DNA of 64,000 bases from Chromatiaceae bacterium (GTDB lineage Bacteria > Pseudomonadota > Gammaproteobacteria > Chromatiales > Chromatiaceae), in assembly GCA_024235175.1 (NCBI GenBank), contig JACKMX010000002.1, forward strand, positions 1-64,000, given 5' to 3'. Each line of letters begins with the position of its first letter. The stretch's first letter is position 1. Made by a program: the position numbers and the translations under genes. Positions 44,446-53,277 of the stretch are shown one piece after another. The notes beneath the pieces were generated by a model. That model searched no databases. It saw nothing but the letters and a program-made list of their open reading frames with translations, and was not told where the DNA came from.

Positions 44446-44873
44446 GATTCGCCACCTAAGTGCACTGGTTGAAGCAGTGATCCCGCCACCCGTCGCCAGG
44501 CAAAAAAAATCCCGCCCGGCACAGGCCAAAGCAGGCTTCTCTGCTTTAGCTGTATTTATTGAGCGCCCGCAATCTGAGACAAATCGGCGCTTAAGTAGAG
44601 AAGTTAAACCATTGCGGAGTTTATTACAACTCGCTCGAAAAGGTACTAGGCACTAGGTTCTAGGTTCTAGGTACTGGAGGGTGTTACCCGGTTTCCGTTC
44701 GAAAACGTCGGGAAACTGAGCGGCTCAAAGAAGCGCCGCCATTTTTCTTTGAGTGTAACTCATTGAAAATGAAGTGAACCGAGAAATCGCGTTCTCCGTT
44801 CCCGTTCCTGAAACATCCCATAGATGGGTGTTTCAGTATACTTACCCAGTCCCTAGAACCTAGTCCCTAGTAC
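44446..44873. other. 428-base gap between metZ and purF
   Basis: No gene. It contains the CTAGGTTCTAGG inverted-repeat element described separately and, near 44530-44560, a small hairpin AAAGCAG...CTGCTTT. The metZ promoter must lie here. Confidence 0.55.
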
Positions 44874-44875
44874 CT
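44641..44875. repeat. CTAGGTTCTAGG terminal-inverted-repeat element
   Basis: Left end 44641-44677 (repeats of the heptamer CTAGGTT) and right end 44846-44875 (CCAGTCCCTAGAACCTAGTC then CCTAGTACCT) are inverted copies, the left having one extra heptamer. ~170 bases without a gene lie between, with an inner hairpin GAAACATCCCATAGATGGGTGTTTC. The right end reaches the purF stop codon. Confidence 0.7.
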
Positions 44876-46388
44876 AAAGATTGGTATGCAACTCCAGCAA
44901 TGAACCCGAATCATCTTCCCATGACTGTTTTGCACTGTCGCTGCGCAGCAGCTGCAACTGTTCCAGATAGTGGTCGCTGACATCTCCGGTGACATACTCG
45001 CCGTTAAAGACCGAAGTGTCGAATCTCTCCACTTCTGATTTTCCAAGCTTCCGGACTGCCTTGATCAGGTCATCCAGGTCCTGGAATATCAACCGGTCGG
45101 CACCGATTATCTCCCTGACCTCATCCTCGGTGCGCCCATGGGCAACCAGTTCGTCTGCAGCAGGCATATCAATCCCATACACGTTGGGATAGCGCACCGG
45201 TGGCGCCGCGGAGGCAAAATAGACTTTTTTCGCGCGTGCATCCCTAGCCATCTGCACGATCTGCTGGGATGTGGTGCCACGCACGATGGAATCGTCGACC
45301 AGCATCACATTCTTGCCTTCAAATTCTGACTCGATCGCGTTCAGTTTCTGCCGTACAGATTTCTTGCGAGCCTGCTGTCCGGGCATGATAAAAGTTCTGC
45401 CGATATAGCGGTTCTTGATGAATCCTTCCGTGTACTTGACCTTCAGTTCATTGGCAAGTTCCAGCGCTGCAGTGCGGCTGGTATCCGGGATGGGGATGAC
45501 CACATCGATATCGTGGTCCGGCCAGATTCGCTGAATTTTCCTGGCCAGCCGTGCCCCCATGCGGGAGCGGGCCTTGTGTACAAAAATATTGTCAATAATC
45601 GAGTCGGGCCGGGCAAAGTAGACAAATTCGAAAACGCAAGGGGTATGCACCGGATTGGCCGCGCATTGGAATTTATGCAGTTTGCCCTCCATGTCGATGA
45701 AGACAGCCTCACCCGGCTGAACGTCGCTCACCAGTTCAAAATCCTGCGCATCCAGCGCAACGCTCTCCGACGCCATCATATATTCGGTGCCGTCGGCGCT
45801 CTCGCGCCTGCCATAAACCAGCGGGCGGATACCGTGCGGATCCCGAAAACCGAGCAACCCATAACCGGTAACCATTGCGATAGCTGCGTAGCCGCCACGG
45901 CAACGCCTATGAACCGCGGCAACTGCCTTGAAAATATCCTGGGGGGTGATCCGCAACCTGCCCAAAGCCTGCAGTTCATGGGCAAATACGTTGAGCAGAA
46001 TCTCAGAGTCGGAAGAGGTATTGATATGGCGCAAATCCTCGCGGTAGAGATCCCCGGTCAGCTCCTGGGCATTGGTAAGATTGCCGTTGTGCGCCAATGT
46101 GATGCCATAGGGTGAGTTGACGTAGAAAGGTTGTGCTTCTGCGGAAGTGGAGTAACCCGCCGTTGGATAACGCACATGACCGATACCGATGTTTCCCTTG
46201 AGATCGATCATATGACGCGTGCGAAAAACATCCCTGGCAAGCCCGTTGTCTTTACGCAGATGCAAACGGTGCCCCTCCATGGTGACAATGCCCGCAGCGT
46301 CCTGCCCCCTATGCTGCAAAACCATGAGCGCATCATAGAGTGCCTGATTGACGGGGCTATACGCGAAAATTCCGACGATGCCACACAT
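44874..46388 (-). CDS. purF: Amidophosphoribosyltransferase
   Basis: 504 aa, full length. MCGIVGIF with the N-terminal nucleophile Cys2 after Met removal, LQHRGQDAAGI, and the PRPP-binding MLVDDSIVRGTTSQQIVQMA. First step of purine synthesis: PRPP plus glutamine to phosphoribosylamine. Follows cvpA as in many gammaproteobacteria. Confidence 0.97.
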   Translation of the reverse strand: MCGIVGIFAYSPVNQALYDALMVLQHRGQDAAGIVTMEGHRLHLRKDNGLARDVFRTRHMIDLKGNIGIGHVRYPTAGYSTSAEAQPFYVNSPYGITLAHNGNLTNAQELTGDLYREDLRHINTSSDSEILLNVFAHELQALGRLRITPQDIFKAVAAVHRRCRGGYAAIAMVTGYGLLGFRDPHGIRPLVYGRRESADGTEYMMASESVALDAQDFELVSDVQPGEAVFIDMEGKLHKFQCAANPVHTPCVFEFVYFARPDSIIDNIFVHKARSRMGARLARKIQRIWPDHDIDVVIPIPDTSRTAALELANELKVKYTEGFIKNRYIGRTFIMPGQQARKKSVRQKLNAIESEFEGKNVMLVDDSIVRGTTSQQIVQMARDARAKKVYFASAAPPVRYPNVYGIDMPAADELVAHGRTEDEVREIIGADRLIFQDLDDLIKAVRKLGKSEVERFDTSVFNGEYVTGDVSDHYLEQLQLLRSDSAKQSWEDDSGSLLELHTNL

Positions 46389-46465
46389 TTCTATGCCTCT
46401 TCAGAAAAATCTATCCACTAATTTCGATAATCCGGTCGGTTGTTCCGCAGCCGGTGGATCCGGAA

Positions 46466-46954
46466 TCAGGCATACCTGAACATCCCGCCAAGATCCTCAG
46501 GCAACAACGTTTTCAGCCAGACGGCCAACTCCTGAAAAAAACCAATCAGCTTGGAAGAGGTCCACCAGGGATCCTCCGGCAATGGCGTCAAACCCGCAAG
46601 AAAAATCAGCAGGGTTACCAGCAGTATTCCCCTCACCGCACCAAACAACATACCGATCAGGCGGTCGGTACCGGTCAGCCCGGTCTTCTCCACGAGCTGC
46701 CCGATCAGATATGTAACCAGCCCGCCGACCATCAGCGTTACCAGGAACAGCAGAGCCAGTGCAACACCGAGCCGAACCGACGGAAGCGAAAACCAGTCGA
46801 GATGCTGCGCCAAATCACGGAAAAAGGTCCAGGCCACCCAGAATGCAAGAACCCAAACCGCCAGAGAGAGCGCTTCCCGCATAAAGCCGCGCAAAAGACT
46901 GATCAGTGCGGAAAGTCCGATTATTCCGATAATGATGTAGTCGACCCAGATCAT
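46466..46954 (-). CDS. cvpA: CvpA family membrane protein
   Basis: 162 aa from the ATG at 46954 (MIWVDYIIIGIIGLSALISLLRGFMREALSLAVW); a TTG at 46975 is less likely. Four or so membrane helices. Linked to colicin V production in E. coli and to envelope functions elsewhere. Directly before purF, the conserved position. Confidence 0.9.
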   Translation of the reverse strand: MIWVDYIIIGIIGLSALISLLRGFMREALSLAVWVLAFWVAWTFFRDLAQHLDWFSLPSVRLGVALALLFLVTLMVGGLVTYLIGQLVEKTGLTGTDRLIGMLFGAVRGILLVTLLIFLAGLTPLPEDPWWTSSKLIGFFQELAVWLKTLLPEDLGGMFRYA

Positions 46955-47030
46955 ACGGCGGGACTTGGTTCCCAAAAAGCTTGCGGGATCAAAATGTCAA
47001 TTTTAGCAAAAGCCTCAGCACAGAAGAACC

Positions 47031-47591
47031 TCAGGGATAACTTTTGAGTGTCCCTTCGATATTGAGCGGTTTCACCTCTGCGTTGACCTGTTCCAGTAGT
47101 TTTTCCGCTTTCTGTCTGTCGACTTCGGGCCCGACCAATACACGGAAAAGCATATTTCCCTTGACAGACACCTGCTCTATATCCGCCGCAAATGATTTTT
47201 CCCTCAGCTGTTTCACCAGATTTTCCGCATTGTCCCGGAGAGAAAAGCTTCCCACCTGAATCATCCATGCCGACAATCCCTCTCTGGTTTCGACCTGTTC
47301 AGAGGGCTGGGGGGCAGCCACTACAGGTTGAGCCTGGGTTTCATCCGGCGCGCTGGCACTGGTTGACCGGTCATCAGGCACCGACGCCCTGGATACCATC
47401 GGCGCAGGAGGTTCGCTCTTATACGGGATCACACGGGAACTGAAATCTGTTTTCGGGGGCAAGGGGATGTTGCTGTTCTGAATGCCCTGTTCGAGGACCG
47501 GCTCATGCTGCAGCAGCATGGGGATAAAAATCACGATCAGTGAAACCAGTACGGTCGCACCGATCAGTCTCTTTTTGAGGCCATCATCCAC
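47031..47591 (-). CDS. DedD-like SPOR domain protein
   Basis: 186 aa from a GTG at 47591 with AAGGA upstream, giving the family start VDDGLKKRLIGATVLVSLIVIFIPMLL; the frame runs further upstream but without family similarity. One N-terminal helix, a Pro/Ser linker, then a SPOR domain at ~105-185 (SAWMIQVGSFSLRDNAENLVKQLREK, FRVLVGPEVDRQKAEKLL). Binds septal peptidoglycan during division. In P. aeruginosa this gene follows folC directly; here the por block separates them. Confidence 0.87.
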   Translation of the reverse strand: MDDGLKKRLIGATVLVSLIVIFIPMLLQHEPVLEQGIQNSNIPLPPKTDFSSRVIPYKSEPPAPMVSRASVPDDRSTSASAPDETQAQPVVAAPQPSEQVETREGLSAWMIQVGSFSLRDNAENLVKQLREKSFAADIEQVSVKGNMLFRVLVGPEVDRQKAEKLLEQVNAEVKPLNIEGTLKSYP

Positions 47592-47771
47592 CGGAGAGAT
47601 CCTTAACTTAAAAACCTGGGTTATTGTACCAGTTAGTTGGCAGAAGCTGGGAATTGTCAACAAGACTGTAAGGACAAAGGGAAGAACCGGACTTACCAAT
47701 CGTCCTGTCTCCCTTTTTCCCGGTTTTGGGGTTATGGTTGAGAGACTTCCACCTGCACAAGGTAGTGGCTT

Positions 47772-48230
47772 TTGAAGCATCTGCTTATCGTCTATCACAG
47801 CCAGACCGGCCATACCCAGGCGCTGGCCGAGTCCGTATACCGGGGAGCCCTGGAATATCGGGGCAGCGTGGAAACCAGACTTTTGAAAGCATTCGATGCA
47901 GGTGTGGAGGATCTTCTGTGGGCTGATGCGGTGCTATTCGGCACGCCGGAGAACTTTGGTTACATGTCGGGCGCACTCAAGGATTTCTTTGATCGCACCT
48001 ACGAAGCGGCCAGAGATGCGACAGTGGGCCTCCCCTATACGATCTTCATCAGCGCGGGGAACGATGGCAGCGGTGCCGAATTCAATATCGACAGAATTGC
48101 CAGGGGCTACTCCATGAGACGCGTATCCGAGCCGTTGATTGTACGGGGCGAGATTGACCCGTCTGCACTGCAGCAGGCGGAGGAACTCGGGCAAACGCTG
48201 GCTGCGGCGCTGGAGCTTGGGATTTTCTGA
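47772..48230 (+). CDS. Flavodoxin-like / NAD(P)H oxidoreductase
   Basis: 152 aa from a TTG with AAGG nine bases upstream; no ATG is available. Flavodoxin fold: LLIVYHSQTGHTQALAES phosphate loop, FGTPENFGYMSGALKDFFDRTY, and ISAGNDGSGAEFNIDR. Probably binds FMN. It is convergent with the por operon and divergent from dedD, so it could be an electron acceptor for the oxidoreductase (inference). Confidence 0.8.
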   Translation: MKHLLIVYHSQTGHTQALAESVYRGALEYRGSVETRLLKAFDAGVEDLLWADAVLFGTPENFGYMSGALKDFFDRTYEAARDATVGLPYTIFISAGNDGSGAEFNIDRIARGYSMRRVSEPLIVRGEIDPSALQQAEELGQTLAAALELGIF

Positions 48231-48251
48231 GTCTGCGATCGAGTTAGCTAT

Positions 48252-48294
48252 GGATCAGGGGGTCAGGACACTTGATGTCCTGACCCCCTGATCC
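48252..48294. terminator. 19 bp perfect stem between convergent genes
   Basis: GGATCAGGGGGTCAGGACA at 48252-48270 pairs exactly with 48276-48294 around a CTTGA loop. It lies between the end of the flavodoxin-like gene and the end of the por operon and could stop transcription both ways, though neither side has a T-run. The same text may belong to a dispersed repeat. Confidence 0.6.
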
Positions 48295-48310
48295 CCTGGC
48301 ACTTCAGCCT

Positions 48311-49957
48311 TCAGATCTCCTCGGGCACCACTTCGATCGCGCCGCAGGGGCATTCGGTAGCGCACATGCCGCAGCCTTTGCAGTAGTCATATTTAAACGC
48401 AAACCGATTGCCCGGTCCGAGCTTGGTGATGGCGTTGTCCGGACAGATGCCGTAGCAGTTGTCGCACTCGAAACAGTTGCCGCAGGACATGCAGCGGCGC
48501 GCCTCGAACAGGGCGTTCTCCTCGTTGAGATCGCCGATCACTTCGGCGAATCCACTCTGCCGGCGGATCACTTCCAGTGTTGGCCTGATGGTCCGCGGCG
48601 CATCCGAGTAATACCAGGTATTGAGCATATCGTGGGTGACAATCTTATGCTTGGCCGCAGGCGCATACTGCTCACCCCGCAGCCAGGCGTCGATATTGCG
48701 CGCCGCTTTCTTGCCGTGGCCGATGGCGGTGGTGACTGTGCGCTCCGACGGCACCATATCCCCACCGGCAAAAATTCCGGCATGGCCAGTCATCATGCCG
48801 GCATTCACGCTGACCACGCCCCATTTGATCTCGATGTCCGGAAAGTTCCTGAGCAGGCCGAGTTCGCTGTCCTGACCCAGCGCCATGACCAGAACATCGC
48901 CTTCGATCTCTTCGAACTGTCCGGTGGGAAAAGGCCGCCCGCTGTCGTCGGGCACCATTTTCTCAAGTACGAAGGTACTGCCCTTGATCTCTTTGATGGT
49001 GCGCAGGTTGAGTATGTCGACCACCTCCTCCAGCGCCTCATGCACCTCGAAATCGTGCGCCGCCATCCGCTCCCGTGCACGGCGGACAATAACTTTGGGG
49101 GTAAAACCGGTCAGCCGCTTGGCCGAACGCGCCACGTCCATGGCAGTATTGCCGCCGCCGTAGACCACCACTCTGCCCTTCAGATATCTGGTCTGCTCCA
49201 ACTCAACGTCGCGCAGCAGCGTGATCCCCTCGATGACGGGTATGTTGCCGCTGATCGGTATATCCAGGCTCTTCGGCGTATGCGCGCCGACGGCGAGAAA
49301 AGCCGCATCGTAGCCGCCCTCTTCCATCGTTGCCTTGAGGTCGTCCACCGGCGTGTCAAGACGGATTTCCACACCCATCTCCTCGATCCGCTCGATCTCG
49401 CCATTGAGCTTTTCACGCGGCAGCCGGTACTTGGGAATACCCCAGCGCAGCATGCCGCCAGCCTTGGACGCAGACTCGAACACCGTCACTGCATGACCAA
49501 AACGGCGCAGGTGATAGGCGGCCGCAAGCCCGCCCGGACCGGCACCGACCACCATCACCCGTTTACCGGTCGGTTTGCCAACGGCTATTTTCCAGTCGTA
49601 CTTTTGTGCCTGGTCGCCAAGGAAGCGCTCCACCGAATTGATGCCGACCGACTCGTCCAGCATCGCCCGGTTGCAGGCGGTTTCGCAGGGTTGGTAACAG
49701 ACCCGGCCCATGATCGAGGGAAACGGATTCTCCTCCATGATCTTGCGCCAGGCCGCTTCGTAGTTGCCCTCCTCAGCTTCGAACAGCCAGGCCTGAATAT
49801 TCTCTCCGGCGGGACAGGCGTTGTTGCACGGCGGCAGACGATCAACATAGACCGGGCGGCTGGTGCGCCAACTGCCCGTCTTGTTGAGCAGACTGGTACC
49901 AACATCCAGCGTTACGGCAAACGGCTTTTTTTCCTGCAGGGCGCTCTTTTTACTCAT
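48311..49957 (-). CDS. GltD-like flavoprotein / ferredoxin subunit of the por operon
   Basis: 548 aa. N-terminal Fe-S segment (CNNACPAGENIQAW, CYQPCETACNRAM), FAD motif VVGAGPGGLAAAYHLRRFG, NADPH motif VVYGGGNTAMDVARSAKR, and C-terminal double [4Fe-4S] ferredoxin (CMSCGNCFECDNCYGICPDNAI, CKGCGMCATECPCGAIEV). Like a glutamate-synthase small subunit fused to the delta ferredoxin of pyruvate:ferredoxin oxidoreductase, so it could link the enzyme to NAD(P)H. ATG overlaps the beta-subunit stop (ATGA). Confidence 0.88.
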   Translation of the reverse strand: MSKKSALQEKKPFAVTLDVGTSLLNKTGSWRTSRPVYVDRLPPCNNACPAGENIQAWLFEAEEGNYEAAWRKIMEENPFPSIMGRVCYQPCETACNRAMLDESVGINSVERFLGDQAQKYDWKIAVGKPTGKRVMVVGAGPGGLAAAYHLRRFGHAVTVFESASKAGGMLRWGIPKYRLPREKLNGEIERIEEMGVEIRLDTPVDDLKATMEEGGYDAAFLAVGAHTPKSLDIPISGNIPVIEGITLLRDVELEQTRYLKGRVVVYGGGNTAMDVARSAKRLTGFTPKVIVRRARERMAAHDFEVHEALEEVVDILNLRTIKEIKGSTFVLEKMVPDDSGRPFPTGQFEEIEGDVLVMALGQDSELGLLRNFPDIEIKWGVVSVNAGMMTGHAGIFAGGDMVPSERTVTTAIGHGKKAARNIDAWLRGEQYAPAAKHKIVTHDMLNTWYYSDAPRTIRPTLEVIRRQSGFAEVIGDLNEENALFEARRCMSCGNCFECDNCYGICPDNAITKLGPGNRFAFKYDYCKGCGMCATECPCGAIEVVPEEI

Positions 49958-50973
49958 GATTCGTCACCTTCCCGGTAGACCAGGTCGAAACGTTTGATGT
50001 TGCGGTCGGCAATCGCCTGCAGCTGCTCCAGCTGATGCGCATTTTCCGGCTTAAAGACATGTGCGAAGCGCTTCTGCAGCTTTGCATAGTCGGCCACCGT
50101 CACCCGTCTGCGAATCTTGGTAACAGCGGTGATCTCTCCATACTCTCCCTCGATCAACGGATACATGCCGCACTCCACGGCATAACGAGCGATCTTGATC
50201 GTGTCGCCGGGCAGTGAGCCCCATCCGAGCGGACAGGGCACGAAGATCTCGATATAGCGTGCGCCACGTATCTGCATCGCCTTGGTTACCTTTAGCTCAA
50301 GATCATGCAGATCATGCACCGACGCGGTAGCCACGTATGGGATCTGGTGGGCAATCGCAACCAGCGGTACGCTCTTGCCGGTATTGAAAACATTCCCGGG
50401 CTCGTCACCCACAGGCTGGGTGGTTGCGGTGCGGGCGGCGGCCGGCGTGGCACTCGATCGCTGCACACCGGTATTCATATAAGCCTGGTTGTTGTAGCAG
50501 ATATAGAGGACGTCATCGTTGCGGTCGAAAGTCCCGGAGAGACAGCCGAAACCGATATCGGTGGTCCCCCCGTCGCCGCCTTGGGCGATCACCCGCACAT
50601 CGGCGCGGCCCTTCACCTTGAGCGCCGCAGCAATGCCCGAAGCAACCGCTGAAGCGTTGCCGAACAGTGAGTGAATCCAGGGAATCGACCAGGCGGTCTC
50701 CGGATAAGGCGTGGTGAACACCTCCAAACATCCCGTGGCGTTGGCGGCAATCAGCTGATTGTTGGTGGCACGCATCGCGGCATCGATGGCGAAGCGCGCG
50801 CCCAGCGCCTCCCCGCAACCCTGGCAGGCCCGGTGCCCCGAGTCCAGCGAGTTGGAACGGTCGATGGTGGCCTGTACAGTCCGGTGATCCTGCTCCAGCA
50901 GGCGGTTGCCAACGGTGAAGGTGCCGGTCTGATAAAATTTTACCTTCTGTTTCGATTCGGGTAGTTGTGGCAT
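49954..50973 (-). CDS. porB: Pyruvate:ferredoxin oxidoreductase beta subunit
   Basis: 339 aa from the ATG at 50973 (16 bases after the alpha stop); a longer frame to 51024 would overlap alpha. Cluster-binding ACQGCGEALGARFAIDA, thiamine-diphosphate motif GDGGTTDIGFGCLSG ... NNQAYMNTGVQRS. Forms the catalytic core with the alpha subunit. The exact 2-oxoacid is not proven by sequence; pyruvate is the likeliest. Confidence 0.88.
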   Translation of the reverse strand: MPQLPESKQKVKFYQTGTFTVGNRLLEQDHRTVQATIDRSNSLDSGHRACQGCGEALGARFAIDAAMRATNNQLIAANATGCLEVFTTPYPETAWSIPWIHSLFGNASAVASGIAAALKVKGRADVRVIAQGGDGGTTDIGFGCLSGTFDRNDDVLYICYNNQAYMNTGVQRSSATPAAARTATTQPVGDEPGNVFNTGKSVPLVAIAHQIPYVATASVHDLHDLELKVTKAMQIRGARYIEIFVPCPLGWGSLPGDTIKIARYAVECGMYPLIEGEYGEITAVTKIRRRVTVADYAKLQKRFAHVFKPENAHQLEQLQAIADRNIKRFDLVYREGDES

Positions 50974-50989
50974 CTCTGTTGTCTCTCCG

Positions 50990-52246
50990 CTAAATGGTTT
51001 TCGCGGCGGCAACCAGGCCGACATCGCTCAGAATATTCTCCGCGGCCGAACCGGAGCGTCGCTGTGCCTTCTCCCGATCCAGCTCACGGTTGACGATATC
51101 CATCCTCATGTCATGAAAATGGATCCTGTTGAGCTGGTCGTTCAGGCCTTTTTCGAACATGCGACGAAGGTTCGCCCGGGTGATGGGCCGTCCTCCCAGA
51201 CCGCCGATAACGGAGTGCACGGCCAGGTGCAGACCCCGGGTCGCCATGCGGATATCATTGGCAAGAATACCTCCCATGCCGACCGCCAGGGATTTTTCGA
51301 ACACAATAACCCGTTTGGCATCTTTCAACGCCTCCTGCAACGCTTCAATCGGGAATGGCCGGAAGGAGCGTACGGTCAGCGCGCCGATGGAGTGGCCCTC
51401 CTGGCGCATCTCTGCAAGCACCTCTTTCATGGTTCCGATTACCGATCCCATGGTGACGACAACCGTCTCCTTTCCGGCGCAGTCATACTCTTTCAGCAGA
51501 CCGCCCGAGTCCCGCCCCGACAACGCGCCAAACTCTGCCGCCTGTTCTGTAATCAGTTTCAGCGCCTCACGCTGCTTGTGGTGTGCCAGATAACGGACTT
51601 CGGTGAACGCTTCCGGTCCCACCATCGCCCCCATTGAGACCGGGGCAGAGGGGTCCAGCACCTGACGCGGCTGAAACGGAGGCAGGTAGCTGTCGACCAG
51701 CTCCTGGGAGGGCATATCCACCTGACTGTATGAGTGGGTGAGAATGAAACCATCCATGCATACCATGACCGGCATGCTGAGCTCTTCAGCCAGCCTGAAG
51801 GCCTGGATGTGCACATCCACCGCCTCCTGATTGGTCTCGACGAACAGCTGAATCCAGCCGGCATCGCGCGCGGACATGGAGTCGCTCCAGTCGTTCCAGA
51901 TATTGATGGGCGCGCCGATGGCGCGGTTGCCCACCGTCATGACAATGGGCAGTCCCATACCCGAGGCGTTATAGACTGCCTCCATCATGAACAGCATCCC
52001 CTGGCTGGAGGTGGCGGTGTAGCTGCGCGCCCCGGCAGCGGATGACCCGATGCAGGCGGAGAGCGCGCCAAATTCCGACTCCACCAGCAGGAACTCGCAC
52101 GGTGCCAACTTGCCCGACTTTACCATCATCCCCAAATCCTCAACGATGTGCGTCTGGGGGGTTATCGGGTAAGCTGAGATAACTTCCGGGCGACTCAGAG
52201 CTACCGCCTCGGCGACCGCCTGTGAACCTTCAATCTGCTTCAACAT
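50990..52246 (-). CDS. porA: Pyruvate:ferredoxin oxidoreductase alpha subunit
   Basis: 418 aa. EVISAYPITPQTHIVEDLG, FLLVESEFGALSACIGSSAAGARSYTATSSQGM and LPIVMTVGNRAIGAPINIW are typical of PorA. It binds substrate and, with beta, turns pyruvate and CoA into acetyl-CoA plus CO2 with reduced ferredoxin, or runs in reverse for carbon fixation. Between gamma and beta genes. Confidence 0.92.
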   Translation of the reverse strand: MLKQIEGSQAVAEAVALSRPEVISAYPITPQTHIVEDLGMMVKSGKLAPCEFLLVESEFGALSACIGSSAAGARSYTATSSQGMLFMMEAVYNASGMGLPIVMTVGNRAIGAPINIWNDWSDSMSARDAGWIQLFVETNQEAVDVHIQAFRLAEELSMPVMVCMDGFILTHSYSQVDMPSQELVDSYLPPFQPRQVLDPSAPVSMGAMVGPEAFTEVRYLAHHKQREALKLITEQAAEFGALSGRDSGGLLKEYDCAGKETVVVTMGSVIGTMKEVLAEMRQEGHSIGALTVRSFRPFPIEALQEALKDAKRVIVFEKSLAVGMGGILANDIRMATRGLHLAVHSVIGGLGGRPITRANLRRMFEKGLNDQLNRIHFHDMRMDIVNRELDREKAQRRSGSAAENILSDVGLVAAAKTI

Positions 52247-52273
52247 GACCAGTTTCTCCTCTACTCTCCCGAC

Positions 52274-52834
52274 TCAAGCAGCTGCCGCCTGCCGATGAGC
52301 GTCCTGTGCTGCAAGCACATTGGCCTCGCCCACCTTTCCGGGGAATTTTTTCCTGATGGCGTTGCACACGGCATCAATGTCGATCTCATCGCTCATCGCC
52401 GCAAGTGCGCCGAGCAGTACAGTGTTTGGTGTTGGCCGCCCCAGATGCTTCATTGCCAACTCAGTGGCCGATACAGCAATGACATGACCTGCCGGCAGCC
52501 GGTTGGTGGCCTCTCCGATATGCAGATCGTCAAGATTTTTCGAGGTATTGATCAGCACCCAGCCGTCATCCCGCAGTCCGGTGAAAACATCAATAGCGTT
52601 GAACAGCGTGGGGTCCTGCACGATCAGCAGATTGGGATCGAGCACCGGTTCCCTCAACTCGATCGGTTTATCATCGATGCGGACGTAGGCGACCACCGGC
52701 GCACCCATCCGTTCGGAGCCGAAACTGGGCACCGCCTGGGAGTGCTTGCCCTGCTCAAAAGCCGCGATCGATAACATTTCTGCGGCCGAAACCACACCCT
52801 GGCCACCGCGGCCATGAATACGTATCTGAAACAT
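52274..52834 (-). CDS. porG: Pyruvate:ferredoxin oxidoreductase gamma subunit
   Basis: 186 aa. MFQIRIHGRGGQGVVSAAEMLSIAAFEQGKHSQAVPSFGSERMGAPVVAYVRI is the gamma-subunit signature, with LLGALAAMSDEIDID near the end. First gene of the por operon (gamma-alpha-beta-GltD/ferredoxin). Its upstream gap carries two TGGTnnnACCA palindromes. Confidence 0.93.
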   Translation of the reverse strand: MFQIRIHGRGGQGVVSAAEMLSIAAFEQGKHSQAVPSFGSERMGAPVVAYVRIDDKPIELREPVLDPNLLIVQDPTLFNAIDVFTGLRDDGWVLINTSKNLDDLHIGEATNRLPAGHVIAVSATELAMKHLGRPTPNTVLLGALAAMSDEIDIDAVCNAIRKKFPGKVGEANVLAAQDAHRQAAAA

Positions 52835-52965
52835 TTTTATAAATATCCTCTGCTATGGTGTGAGTTGTGCCTCCCTGACCCTGCACAACCGGGCAAGGCT
52901 GAAATCCCGCTCTCCCACCCAGACCCGGTAGGAAACTGGCTGTGTTTTTACTTTACGCCATGATC

Positions 52966-52976
52966 TGGTAATACCA
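52966..52976. promoter_or_regulatory. Possible GntR/FadR-type operator, proximal
   Basis: TGGTAATACCA fits the TGGTnnnACCA consensus of the FadR/PdhR/LldR subfamily, ~135 bases upstream of porG. PdhR controls pyruvate metabolism in E. coli, so a similar regulator at a pyruvate oxidoreductase operon is plausible. Confidence 0.45.
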
Positions 52977-53150
52977 ATTATTTCTGTATAATACCGCATC
53001 GAGATCTTTCATGTCTAATAATTAATGAGCCTATAAATAGATTTTGTATCTATTAAGTTCAATGTTTATAGGGTAATAGCATTAGTGGCTGGCGGTGTGT
53101 CGGCAACAAAGGCTGATACGTTATACATTTTCGACAAAGAGTACGGATAT

Positions 53151-53161
53151 TGGTATTACCA
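53151..53161. promoter_or_regulatory. Possible GntR/FadR-type operator, distal
   Basis: TGGTATTACCA, the second TGGTnnnACCA palindrome, 185 bases from the first and near the end of folC. Spacing would permit looping. Confidence 0.42.
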
Positions 53162-53277
53162 GTTTTTATAGCGCGGTTTCCAGTTGGAAATGAAACAATC
53201 CAGCAGCGTAAAAGGAATCCTGTTCTATGTTTAAGATCAAGGTAAGGAGGAGAAAACCGTATGTAGATGAACAGCGG

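Larger units (their letters stand above)
52835..53277. other. 443-base gap upstream of the por operon
   Basis: No gene. AT-rich, unlike its neighbours. It contains two operator-like palindromes (separate entries) and must hold the por promoter. The 14-base sequences at 52965-52978 and 53149-53162 are exact inverted copies, so an alternative reading is a short MITE-like element. Confidence 0.6.

Noticed and set aside
48632..49978. 448-codon plus-strand open frame
   Set aside because: Shadow of the GltD-like/ferredoxin gene.
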